The notes beneath the pieces are model-generated. The model had not been told where the DNA came from, did not search any database, and worked only from the letters and a program-made list of their open reading frames with translations. Position numbers and translations under genes: made by a program. Source: Chrysaora quinquecirrha (lineage: Eukaryota > Cnidaria > Scyphozoa > Semaeostomeae > Pelagiidae). Taken from it: a DNA stretch of 64,000 nt. The stretch covers positions 4,370,093 through 4,434,092 of the forward strand of contig JACTAT010000037.1 of assembly GCA_014526335.1 (NCBI GenBank), written 5' to 3'. Of this stretch, positions 23,901 through 37,100 are shown piece after piece (position 1 is the first letter of the stretch; the number at the start of each line of letters is the position of its first letter).

Positions 23901-24849
23901 TCCATTGAGTCGCTTAGCTTTGCATTCGTGGGTCCTAATTATCTAAAGTCCGGTTCGGTGGACCAAATGGACGCTAAAATGCCAAATTCCAACAATCTCT
24001 GAATTGTAACCAAATATACCCAAATGCATGTATAAAATAATTATACGAGCAGCGATACTACAAGCCTTAATTTTAAAAATCAAAGTCAAGTCAGGAGGAA
24101 TCAATATTGTGCAAATTTAATCAGACAGCATGAGATTCAAATGTCAACCACAATGTCTAAAAGAGGCTCAGCTTTCTTCACACTAACCAAGCACAACAAT
24201 TGAGGATTTACTGTATAATCAGCTAATGTCTTTTCCGATATGTCAACAACGTTTATTGGCTTTGTTACAAGTCTTTTCTTGAATTTCATTGAATAAATGC
24301 TTACGCAAATGGGTCGAAGACGTTACCATGTTGGCAAAATGTATTAAATCTTATCGCAGGTTTTTAATCTGAATAGTTTATTGACTCGAAAAGATTTTTT
24401 TATCTTCTAGAATTGGTATAAAGTCTTTATTGCAATGTATTCAATGCTGTTTCTTCGTTATATTGTCGCTAAACTGCAGGGACAAATTAACTGTATGGAC
24501 AGTCAAGAAGTTACCTGTACCAACTTGGGTTTCTACCATTCTGGTCTGTCGACAATTCACATCATTCTTGATGTGTTCAAATATTACTTTAATATTTGCT
24601 AGCACTAGTATGGGTCTCCACCAGCTGTGTCCATTTTGTCTCAGATAATGTCTGATTGTGTACAAATCGCGTTACGTGGGATCCTTGAACTCGTGATTTT
24701 ATGTGTTCTCAGGGTCAATTTTGACACAAATTTAGCTTTCCAGACCTGAGAGGCTAAGAGAGATACTATTCTTCATTGACTACCCACATTATATTTTTCC
24801 CATTTAGGCAGAAGTATCTACGGTGGATGAATGTGATTAGGTTTTAAAA
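23901..24849. promoter_or_regulatory. 5' flank of the senataxin gene
   Basis: AT-rich sequence between the BEL/Pao relic and the senataxin start. The promoter and 5' UTR should be here, but no core motif is convincing. No gene seen. Confidence 0.35.
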
Positions 24850-27800
24850 ATGGCGTGCAGCTGGTGTCAGGATGAAGAATTTGCAAGGGCACTTATGGTT
24901 GCATTGTGCAACGATGAGAATGATATGTGGAAGCAAGATGCCAATCCATGTTTATGTATCTGCATGAATTGTGTAAAAGAATACCACAAGCTAAAAGATG
25001 AGTATCTTGAGGAACATCCGCAACATGAAAAGGTAGTTATGCAAGTATTTATTTGTTTTATTAAGCAGCCAATCTTTAATTATGATGTGAAGAGGCTATT
25101 AGAATTTTAGAGCGGGTATTTCTCAAACAAGATAAAAACCTGAAGGAGCAAATAAGTCAATTCGAAAAATAAGCCCGAAATTCCTTAATTTTAGCTCTCT
25201 GCCTTTATTTTTTTTTATATGATGTCAAATATGAAATTTTCCATCATGTAAAGAGTAGACGGGTTTTTGGTTGTAAAAAATTTTCTTCTAAAAAACAAAG
25301 GTCAAACTGTTGTCAATAAAGCCTTGTTTGTTGGTTTTGATTAAACGCTTAATGCTTCAAAAATCGCTGACCATTCTTTTGCAAGAAATACATTATGCCT
25401 TCTATGTCATGATTGTGAAACTATAATTGTCATCTAGCTCTGAACCACAGCTGAATTCGTTTTAGAGCAACCAGCGCCAACTGCTAGTGACTTGGAACCG
25501 TTAAGGCAGCTTTTATATTATAGAAAAATTAGAAGACTTTCGTATTTTAATGGTTTCTGATAATGAATGAAGCTGTTACTTAGCCGTTGAGCTTTTGAAA
25601 GACAAAAGCCCTTGAAATATCAGTCAACTTCTTAAACTTGATTGAATGGTAGAGAATAAAACTAAGCTGTTACAATTTAATGAATTTCCTTTTCTTTGCC
25701 TTAGAGCATCATGTTCACTTTCATGAAATTCCCAAATTCTATTCCTACTTTATCTTCTACTTTTTGTTCAGAGAACGTTTTAACTACATTTTCTGCAAAG
25801 CATAAGATCAGCCCATATTTCTTGTATTTTGAACAGACTTTGTACCAGATGGAAGTTGAAAGAATAAAGAATCATCTTCTGAGAGTGCATTCAGCATTAT
25901 GCAAAAGTGATTCAGACAGGAAAGGTCAAACGACGCTCAATGAGAAGTTTTTTAATGTAACTCTGCTTGAAGTGCTGCAGTATCCCTATCTTCTTTTTAA
26001 TAACGATGTAATGGATTCGTTTTTGAAATGTTTTCTGCTGCTAAATGACGATCAGAAGTTTTGGAAAATCAATGAGAAATGTCCTGGTGTCTATTTGCTG
26101 CTTTTTAACCCATGTTTTAAGGTAGGAAGTTCTTAATTTCTCTCAATTCTTATTCAAAATAAAGAAGTTTGCAATGCGAATCTTATCATGCATATACTGT
26201 TATTCATATAACCAAACCTGGCCTGAATAACTGCCTTTGAGATGACTGCACAAAAAAGAGACGATTCCGCAAAAGATTGTATTGGGTCATTTGACCATAG
26301 TGCATTGCGTTCTGTAACGAAATTTGCAGTGATTCTGTTGGAATTCGATATTTAAAAGCTATGCATCATGGTCAAATGCCCATCAACGCCATCTTTTGCG
26401 GAAGAAATATGCCTCTCCAGCAAGACCTTGCTTCGAGAACGTGGAATTCATCTACGATTTAATTTTCTATGTACTAAATTTCCCTTCTGAAGATTTTTCA
26501 TGTAATTTTTCTAGAACTACACCTTGCAGATAAAGATTTCTGTTACAACAATTTCTTAGAATCCGCAAACAGCTTTTCTGAATATATTTCTTCTTACTAG
26601 GTGCGTCTTTGGGCTTTGACAACAACTCAGAACTTAGGATGGATCACAATGGAAGATTATCCCCGTGTCAATGCAGTTATAAGCTGCATGTTGAAAATTT
26701 CTCTTTATGGACTACTTGATAATGATTTAGAGGTGGAACATTGGCCGGTGCCAAAAAATACTATAAATGAAGAAACTAAACCTCTTACACATATATATTA
26801 CCCCTTAAACAAGAAAGATCTTTGGATTGGTTATTGCAGTATATTCAAATCACTAGAAAACAATGTTCTTCGTATGCTTCTAAATTCCAGAGGAAATTCG
26901 CAGCTGCTAGATATCATTAAGAACATGTTACTAGAAAAGGATGAAGGTTTGTTATTTCATCGTAGCATTTGCTTTTTTTATTACTATTTGTTTTTTAGTT
27001 TTTTAGCCGTATATTATGCCATGGCTCCTTAAAAGGTTTCTTTTTTGTGCTAATCATTTAACTGGAAGTGAACCTAAACAATATACATATCAATTCATCA
27101 TTGAAATATTCGTTGGAATTTTAAATCACATTTATTTATGTTTCAGAATCCTGCTGTTGTTTTTGGTCATTGGTATTCACATTGCACCTGACAATGGAGA
27201 AACTTGGATCTACCTTCTGGCTTCTTTTAAACTTTGACGATTCTCCTGAGGTTTTACTCCGGTTGATTGTCAAGCACAATGAATTTAAGAAATGTTTGAG
27301 TTTATTACAGTTGGAAAGCACTGAATCAGCAAATAGTATAGAAGCTTTAAGAGATAAAGACCCTGACGAATACGTATTCAACCAGATTGTCTTCGATTGT
27401 TATCACGGCATGAACGAATTACCACTTACGTTTGTTGCCAATAAAGTGCAAGATGTCTTCTTTTGGGTCATGTCATTTATTACTTCAGTCCTTGATTTAG
27501 AAGAAATAGCAGGCAGAGTTGTCAACGAGACACTTGCATACTTACTTTGCTTACTGAATGGAGGTATGTTTTCATGACGTATGTGCTCATTTTTGTTCTG
27601 TTTACTTCCGAATTGTATTCTTCATTTCTGTTGAGACTGATATGTTTTAGTGCTTCCTACAGGCAAAAGCGTTGTTCCTAAAAGAACACAAGAAGAGATT
27701 GAATACCACGCATTGAATTGCTTAAGCAGCTTACTAAAATACATAATTAGCAAGAGAGCTGCTCATTTTGTTGAGGAAACTGTTGATTTGTGGTTCGATA

Positions 27801-28141
27801 CTCTGTTCAATATTCTATTTCATAAGGAAGTTTTGGAGAAAAGTAGTATGGTGCGTTTTACAAGTTTTGTATTAAACTTTGATTTGTAGTTTGAACTTGT
27901 ATGAAACTAGATAGATTTTATGTCATTAGCTTGAGTAAACGTCACTGGCTCTCTTTTTAAGAGGTGGAAACCTATATGGGAAGATGTGCGCTATATATTT
28001 GTGGCAGTATTAACAGAAGCTGAAGAAGAGAAAATTTCATCTCATGGGTTAATTAACTGGATTCGTAATATCAAGCCCAATACAACTATTGAAGACATCA
28101 ATGTCGCTACATTGAAGAAGTCGTTTCCTGAAATCTTTAAA
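24850..28141 (+). CDS. SETX: Senataxin exons 1-6: Cys-rich start and helical N-terminal domain
   Basis: Exon 1 reads MACSWCQDEEF then CLCICMNCVKEYHKLKDEY, matching the vertebrate start (CCWC... LCYCLECVAEYHKARDE). Exon 2 has LLEVLQYPYLLFNNDV and CPGVYLLLFNP; exon 3 starts VRLWALTTTQNLGW. Exons 4-6 continue the helical repeats (LIVKHNEFKKCLSLL; ISSHGLINWIRNIKP). In yeast Sen1 and human senataxin this domain binds partners of Pol II and termination. Exon 2 is started at 25837 (tttgaacag) rather than 25705 because TLYQMEVERIKNHL then aligns directly after HEK. The donor of exon 3 (GTTTGT) is weak but the phase fits. Confidence 0.9.
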
Positions 28142-31100
28142 GTGAGCTCTCCTCTTTTTATTATAATATTCATTGAGGAAGCACGCCCGTCTTGCTTTAC
28201 ATTTTCTTGTTATAGAAACTCAGCTCTTGAAACATGGCTGCATTTTTAGGTTTGACTGAATGAAAAGTGGAAAAATGTATTCAAGAATGTGTTTATTTTT
28301 CTACATAAATTCTATCCGTGAGCATTTTTTAAACAGACAACTATCGAAGTCGTAGACAAACAAGACCCCGTCATTGCGTTGTCAGCCCTGTGATAGAAAG
28401 CATGGGGTAGTTCCTTTAATCAAGAACATAGTCGATAGAGTAAATACCAAGCCTTAATTCTATTGACTATGAGTGAAGTTTCAAAATTTTAGTCAACAAG
28501 CAATAGTTTTACGAAAGGTTCATATAGTGCTGTTGGATTTCTCATGTTCTCGGAAAAATTTCTCATGTTTCTCAAGATGTAAAAGTCGAGAAGTTATGTC
28601 AAAAAATGTGTGTGTTCCTCTTAAAGATAATCATTGAAATCTTATACTCTCACTTAATCGATCATTGGTTCTCTCAATGAAGAAGAACTGCATTTTTAAG
28701 TTAGTTATCAATAGGGAAGAAGATATCCTAAATTGCTAGAAAATTACTGCATCACTCGAGCATTTATATTTTACTTACTTTCATCGTACTTAATACCTGT
28801 TTTCAGACGAAGTATTTTTTGATGTGGATTATTTCTTGCATAATGGATTGATGAAGACGATGTTGTTGTCTTTCAATTGCAGCGCATTGCAGAAAAACAT
28901 TCATCAGCATTATTGAATGTGGAATCTTATCATTTATCATCCAGTGGAGACGAGTCTGACAATACTGCTTCTCATGGGAACTTTCCCAGGGCTTTTCGGT
29001 CTAAAAGGTACGCAATATTTCCATTTTGTGTCATTGATTACTGCAAGCTATTAAATATTATCATTGTCAAGTTCGTTCAATTCGAAGATCAACATTATCA
29101 TTCATCATCATCATCACCATATCCAACATCACCATCAGTCTCTTTTTCGTCATTGCCGTGCTCCTCTTTTTAATCATTGCAACGTCAAACCAGGGAGTCT
29201 GGAGGGCGTGGGAGGGGGACGTGATATTCAAGGTAATGTAATTTTTACAGGGTGCCGAGGGAAAAATGATCAAGCAAATTTTCATGTTTACCACATAAAA
29301 GGGGGCTCTTATTGCCAGAAAATAATTCGTATCTATAGTGTCAATTTTTGTCACTCTGGTTTTTTCCCTAGGGCAAAAACAAACAAAAGCCAAGCAAAAA
29401 ATATGTTATTTATAGACAGTTGCTATTTTTTGCTTTTAGACAGGGAAAATACCGTACCAAACTAAACTTAGGTGTTGTCAAACTTCTGAAAACGGTTTTG
29501 TGATCCTTTGCGGCTGGAGAATATGAATCCGCCAGATACCAATCAAAATTTCACTTCCGGTCACGTGGGCAGCTCATTAAATAATTAACGGTCAAGCAAA
29601 AATGAAAGTTGAGCAATTTCAAATCTGTTTGCACCATTGGATAGACCATCTAAACATATGCAAAAGTATAAAACAACAACGCTCTAGCACTTATAGTCTT
29701 TGAGATATTGAGTGTCAAAAGTTCGGTGATGACGTCATCAGTAACATATTCACCATTTGAAAATCGAAATAAACAGAACAGAGAACAGAGATAAACAGAA
29801 CAGAGAATACATAAAAACGAATGGAGTATGCATTTTAGAGGTTAAAGTCGCTGTCAGAATCGTCTGCAGTTTCATCTGAAGATGTGAGCAATGCCCAGGC
29901 ACTATCTTCTTCGGAATCACTGTCGGAATCCGCGTCAGATTCTGCTTCGATGTCTTCTTTTTTGTCGCTATTTTTGTGTGCATGTTTTGCCACCTTCTTT
30001 GCTATTCGCTTGCGCTTTCGAGCTGGGCCTCGGAAAACTGGATCTTCAATATATGAAAACTCGTTGCTGCCTGGCAATCTTTCATCTTCCTTGAAGTTTT
30101 CTTTGTAGATAAACACGGAGGGAGTTGCGAGCAAGTAAACCACAAAGGTGACAATCCATTTTCACTTTTAACCCAGCCTCTACCCTGAGTATCGGGATAA
30201 TTGATATTTCTTCTTGTGCATTGCCTCCATATGTATGTTTGTAAATCAACTCGTTTTAAATGCTGACTACTGCTGCTCGGATCAGGAATCAGTTTGGAAC
30301 TGCATTTCTCTTTCAGTTTCTCAAACATCCTAACTCTCGTTTGTACAATATCTTCATCTTCTCTTCCTGGGTATAAAATTGTCTGCCAAAATTGTGTGGC
30401 GTGATAAAACTCTGCTACAGGCACGGCTGATGTCCCAAATTCTTCTAGAAGGTATTCTTTTCGACATTTCAACTTCTTTTTAAAGGGCTTAATTTTTCCA
30501 ACACCAAAGGGATATGACGTTGTGTCGCACCCTGTTAGTGAATGGAATGCAGGTAGTACATTACACACGTCATTCCCATAGTGATTCGAAATTGATCGTA
30601 CGCATATATAACGATCTGCAGTGAGGCGCATCTGCCAGTCATTCGACGGCTTTAAACGGGAAAATGCAAACAACAGTAGGACCAGAATATCAGTATCAGT
30701 AGCACTGACGATAATATTGTTGTCGGATATTGATGAGAAGTAAACAACTCTGGTATCTGCTTCTTGGTGGCTGACATCAGGTAGTTTTTCGCAAGAGTCG
30801 GATGACAATCGCCATGTAATATCTCCATCGTTAATAACAAGAGGACATTTGAGTGACAGCTTATTGTAGTATTTCTTATAATAATTAACCAAGAATCTGA
30901 TTAACTCAATTTTGTTCTCAGACGAACTGAGGAATGATTGCCAATCGCTGGACTTGCAAAGGGCTTGAAATCATGACACGTCTAGTTGCCGTGCTTCTTC
31001 TCTGCTGTGTTAGTTGTTTGATTGTCCCCTGTTTATATTCATCCATGGCGATTATGATTTGCTTTGGATTTGTAGACGCTGGAGGTGTGCAGAACGTTAA

Positions 31101-34100
31101 TAAAGCAAATGCATCTTCTTTCCATGTTGATTTTGGTTAGACAGATCTTACAACTGCCATCCCATTGAATATTTAGTCACTTTCGTCGTTTGGTTTTTCG
31201 TCTACGCAGTCTGCCTCCTCTATCAGATAATTTCTAAAAACAGCTTTGGAACTTTGGCGAAAGTCCCCATCTGGTGCAGCTAAAGCAAGCGGAAGTGATG
31301 TCAGTAGGTGACGGTGTGCTTCTTCCAAAGATGTAGATTTGCCAACCAATAGTCCAAATGCTTGCTTATCCTCCTTCAGTACATTGACGACCTTGGCCTC
31401 TTTAGTCTTCTTTTCCAATCCTGTTCTAATCTTTGGATTTGAAATTGGCGCAAAGAAACTTAAACTGCTTTCTGTGTTGTCAATCATTCTTTTTTCAACA
31501 AAATCTTTTAGTCATCATTATACGATATACCATGGCCAAACTTGCTCAGCAGTGTTGCTACTTCTTTGTCTCCAGTTATTCTGTCGATGATAAGCCCCGC
31601 CATTATTGATTTGGGAGATCGCTTTTTTTGTTATAAGTGATTCCCAGTCACTAGAAATAGACCAAACTCTGTCACTGCGGATTTTGCTTGAGAGATTCAC
31701 GAAACCATCTTGGTTCAAGAGACCATGCAATTGTATTACAAATAATTTCTGTAGGTCCTGTATTCTCTAGGTTTTCGGCTAGTGAATCGAAATCAATAGG
31801 CTATTTCTCTGTTTCATTTCTCAAAACTTTACGCCAAACCATTCGAGCACACTTTCTACAAATACTGATATTCTAGTCCTACTGTTGTTTGCATTTTCCC
31901 GTTCAAGAATGTTTGAGAAACTGAAAGAGAAATGCAGTTCCAAACTGATTCCTGATCCGAGCAGTAGTAGCCAGCAGTTAAAACGTGTTGATGTACAAAC
32001 AAACATATGGAGCCAGTGCATAAGAAGAAATATCAACTATCCCGATACTGAGGGTAGAGGCTGGATTAAAAGTGAAAATGGATTGTCACCTTTGTGGTTT
32101 ACGTGCTCGCAGCTCCCTCCGTGATTATCTACAAAGAAAACTTCAAGGAAGATGAAAGATTGCCAGGCAGCAACGAGTTTTCATATATTGAAGATCCAGT
32201 TTTCCGAGGCCCAGCTCGAAAGCGCAAGCGAATAGCAAAGAAGGTGGTTAAACATGCACACAAAATAGAGACAAATAAGAAGACATCGAAGCAGAATCGG
32301 ACGCGGATTCCCACAGTGATTCCGAAAAAGATAGTACCTGGGCATGACTCACATCTTCAGATGACACTGCAGACGATTCTGACAGCGACTTTAACCTCTA
32401 AAAAGCATACTCCTTTCGTTTTTATGTATTCTCTGTTCTGTTTATTTCGATTTTCAAATGGTGAATATGTTACTGATGACGTCATCACCGAACTTTTGAC
32501 ACTCAATATCTCAAAGACTATAAGTGCTAGAGCGTTGTTGTTTTATACTTTTTTGCATATGTTTAGATGGTCTATCCAATGGTGCAAACAGATTTGAAAT
32601 TGCTCAACTTTCATTTTTGCTTGACCGTTAATTATTTAATGAGCTGCCCACGTGACCGGAAGTGAAATTTTGATTGGTATCTGGCGGATTCATATTCTCC
32701 AGCCGCAAAGGATCACAAAACCGTTTTCAGAAGTTTGACAACACCTAAGTTTAGTTTGGTACGGTATTTTCCCTGTCTATTTCTTGATATGGGCAAATTT
32801 TTAAATCGTCGGCATTGAAAACAAAAACACATAATCATGTTTGAAATCAAATTTTGCTTGAAATAATACCTTTAATAGATCATGAAATCCTCATAACATA
32901 ATTGTTTCTAAATGCAGCACTGATTTTTAAAATATTCATTTTATCCCTCTTGGTCGTCTGTAGCATGTCCGCCATACCTTGGAGAGCGCACCAAATTGAG
33001 AAGAGAATTACATTTCCTTCCAAAAATCATGACAACAATCCTATATGCGCCGTTTCCCATCCCGCCTTTCGGGCTCCCTGCATCAAACGTCATCCTTTAT
33101 TCCGATCAAAGCAAAAAAGCTAAATGCTCTTTTTTCCCCCTGATCAGTGTTTTGGCAACATGCAGTTTAGCAAAACAAGAGTTTTAGCCGTGAGATCATT
33201 CGGATATAAGTAGCTTACAACTGGCAATATACTATAAACTCTTGCCATAGTTTCTAGTCTACGCTCGGGACACTATATTGTCACATTTCTACACAGTAAT
33301 GAGTTTTTCACAAATTATATCTATCTCGCCGAAATTTTCTATGTTAACTGATGGACAAATTAGTAACAACTTCTCCAAATTATTTTTCACGGAATATATT
33401 TCAAACGAGACTTTTGGTACCGAGACTTGTTTGACTTGTTTTTAAATTTTGTTTTGTTTCGTGTTTTTTAGGAATCTAAGCGATGAAGTGCAAGACTTAA
33501 ATACGCCTGGTAAGGTTATTAAATTATTTTTTTGGTTAAATCTTCTCCGATCATAAGAAGAGGATACTTTAGGGATACCATTGATTTTCAACAAGGATAT
33601 TCAAGTCCATTTACGATAATTTTGTTAGATTCATATTAATTTCAGCCTGAAACAGTATCGTTTAGACACAATTTGTGATAAATTTAAGTCTATTGCTTGT
33701 GTAACAATTTGAAAAGTTTTTGTTTGTAAGTCTAAGCAGAAATTTGTAATCTGTCTAGGGTCATCTTTGGCACCGATCATGTTAGATAGTGACGTCAATG
33801 ATAGTGACAGTGACAGTGGCGGTAAGAATGTTCAATTACTTCATCGCAGCTTATAACTATTCAACCTATTCCTTACCTGTGCAGTACTTTTATCGCTAGC
33901 CTAGCAATTTCGACTTTGTATCGCGCGCAGCACTTTGATTCCTCACTACCCCTCATTGATTAACTATCGAACCTTGGCCCGTTGCCTTATGTCCAGATGG
34001 ATAAAGGACGGCCAGTAAAGAAATCAATTTTAGACAACAAGTTGACTTTTTTTGGAAGGACGATGGTAAATATGTTGTTATGTGTTATTTTGCTATTTAA

Positions 34101-37100
34101 ATATCTTGTCTTGAAAAAATTATTCTGAATTTTCATCCTAGCATCGACAGTTCCTCAAAGTTCTTAATTTTTTGGAATTTTCAGCCTTGAGTTCCTTACA
34201 ATGGTGTTCCTCGTGACAGAAACGTGTATAACCTAATCACCATTGTGTATAACCTAATCACCGACCTAGGGGTAGTGAAACAAGCTTTAAAAAAAGTAAT
34301 GTTCATAATTTCAAAAAAATGTAGTCCAGTGAGAGCAATAAGCAAGTGTTACTTGATCTCATCAAAACTGAGACTTGGGGCAAGTTGGGTATCCAATAGA
34401 GTTTGTTTCCACGTTGTAGGAAAAGGAAAGATTAGATTCTAAAATTCCTATGTTTGGTATTCCTACCTATTGCTTACATTTGGTAGCTATTGACGTCAAC
34501 CAATATGGATGATTGTTTGTTTGTATGTGGAGAAAAACATACAAAGCTTAAATGAGAACTACTCGTACATAGTTTGAATTTCTCAGAAAGAATTAGAATT
34601 AAAATTATAAAATAAAGAGGGCTGGTTGAGGATGAAGGGCCGAATAATATGATGGGGGTTAACCTAGCCGTGTTTGCACGTGGTTCTTTGTTACAAAAAC
34701 GTTTGCACACTTCCAAAATTTTACAAGAGAAGCTTTAGGAGTTTAAGTAGTTTTTCCACTTCTTGATCGATAACAATAGAACAATCACACATCGAAAGAG
34801 ATCACTTACCTCTTAATGCAGAGTGCGTGCGTCCCACTAGATGTCCCAACGCCACGCGATAGCAGAACTGTTAACTCGTGTTGACACAACGGATGAGCTT
34901 GCAAATAGATAAGCTAATTTTAGAACACATGCAGCCATTTTAAGGTATAAATTGCTGTCTTATCATCTTCATGAATAACATAATTTGCTTGGTGAAAACA
35001 GCTTGTCTTCTAAGGATGTGTCATTTCAATATTGCAGATGGGTCATGCAGCGTCTATTAAAATTGGTAGAATGTATTCAATGTTTTTAGTTCTTTCCATT
35101 TCAGATTCTGTGATACCCAAAAGAAATGAATTCAACAAAAGTTTCCAGAAAGTATTCATTGACCCAATATCTTATGACGAAGACTTGGACTATACCGAAG
35201 ATTTCGATTTACATTTCAGTACAGATAATTCGAATGAATCCATCAACAGCGTCACAAATTCAGCCTCAGCTGAACTTAACATGCAAAGTAAAACTTCAGA
35301 CTCAAAGAAGAATCGAGATATGATTATCATAGATGATGATTCAGAGAATTCCTCTTATCATGAAATGTCAGACAACCAAAAATCCAGAAAGAGAAAACAT
35401 AGTGAGGTGGCTGAAAGTGATGATGAACAGCAACAGAAAGAAAAACCTTCGTTAATCAAGTTTTACGGTTCTGCAATTGCCCAAAGAGAGCGAAATAACA
35501 AACTTATCATTTCTGATAGTGAAGAAACTGTTGGAACAATGCAAGAACCTAGAACCTCTACACTCAGTCCACCAGACAACAGTCACAAAAGTTCTGAAAT
35601 CCAAAGGGGCAAGAAGGCATGTTTTGAGATATCACCAGCTAGACCTAATGGAGGTTTCTTTGACTTTTTGGACAACATTAAAGGGGCTCATAAAAATCAA
35701 ACAGGGAAGATCCCTAAAGAAACGGCGTCGTCCTGTTCGGATCAAAAGGATTCAGAAAATGCAAAAGTGCAACAACCAGGAACTAAAATATGTCCCCTAA
35801 AGACATCTCTGCACCAGGAACCAGATGCAGTGCCAGATGTGGATAAAAGTACTGATTCGGTTAGAGAATCTAAAGAATCAGAACACAAGAACAATGATGA
35901 GTTAACAGTTGATAGTAACGAACCTAGTGTTGGTGTTTTGGGTAAGAAATTTCAATTGGATAAGGCTCTTCTGTATGAGCGATTCGTGAAAAAGAAGGAA
36001 TTGATGTTGCGTTTGAAAGACAGCAAAAACAAGGCAGAAGAAACTCAGCTGAAAGCAAACCAGAAACCTACGAAATCCTTAGGTAAGTCGTTAGTGAATT
36101 TTTGTTCTTTTAAAGGTATCCCCTCAGACATTCTCTATGTTTGTTTTTGTGTATTTTAGCTTGTCCGCATTTGAATTGTTTTGGTCTGTTTTTTAGTCCT
36201 GTGATCCGGGCGCAAATTTATTATATCATTTTATTTAAATCGTGCTGTTCTGTAACAATATTGAATACAATGAGAGCTTACACTTTAATTTTTCGCTCGA
36301 TTAAGACAAGTCCACACATCAAACATTGTGATATCAACTATCCTTATCACAGCTGCATGAGCTGCAGCAAATACAGACTTTACTACTACTAATTTAGTCC
36401 GTGTTACTGGGTTCGGACGTTTATTGTTTAGCAAAGCATTTATCGCCAGAAGTCGCCAGACGTATGATTTTGATCTCATGATCAGAAAACACCCACCAAC
36501 ACACGATATCGACGACGGGAAAATATATCTGGGTAAAGCTCTATTTTGTTTCAAAGTACTACATCACCTTTGCTCAAAATGCCGGCTAGCTGTTGCAACT
36601 TTTTTCATAAAAAAAAACAACGGGGCTCTAAAGTTGAAAGACTGAAACTTTTGGCCGGAAATTTCGCCTTTTGCTGTCTTTTCATTAGAATTAAACGTTT
36701 CGACAGAGAAATTCTCTGAAAATCAACTTCGAAAAGCTGAAGCAACAGTGTTTTGATCCTAATAAGGTAACATGTTGAAATACCACCTTGCAGAAATGTT
36801 CCCAGCGTTCTCGGTTTCAATAATATTGAAACTTCTTGAATACTTATGCTTTACTTATTCTGTAGAGCTCCGAAGCCTAACGTCAATGCTCCTAGGTTTG
36901 CCTTTTACACCGGTTATAGAATAACCAATTGAGCAAATCTCATATGGTCAATATTTTGTGTGTCTTAAAGTTTTCTCAAGTTTTTGTTGCAGCCTGGCCC
37001 TGGCCCTGGCCAAAGCATTCACATAGAGCATTGTTGGTTCGACGTTTAAATTTGGTTTACGACAATTGTTTGACCGTTAAGTCCAAAAACATTTGTTTGA

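Noticed and set aside
25705..25836. Upstream start for senataxin exon 2
   Set aside because: An acceptor-like ttag exists and the frame is open, but the protein here has no family counterpart, while the tttgaacag acceptor at 25836 gives direct alignment after exon 1.
33994..34065. MDKGRPVKKSILDNKLTFFG frame as an extra senataxin exon
   Set aside because: It has an acceptor-like site and donor, but joining it after exon 9 (phase 1) gives an immediate stop. It may belong to an unrelated repeat.
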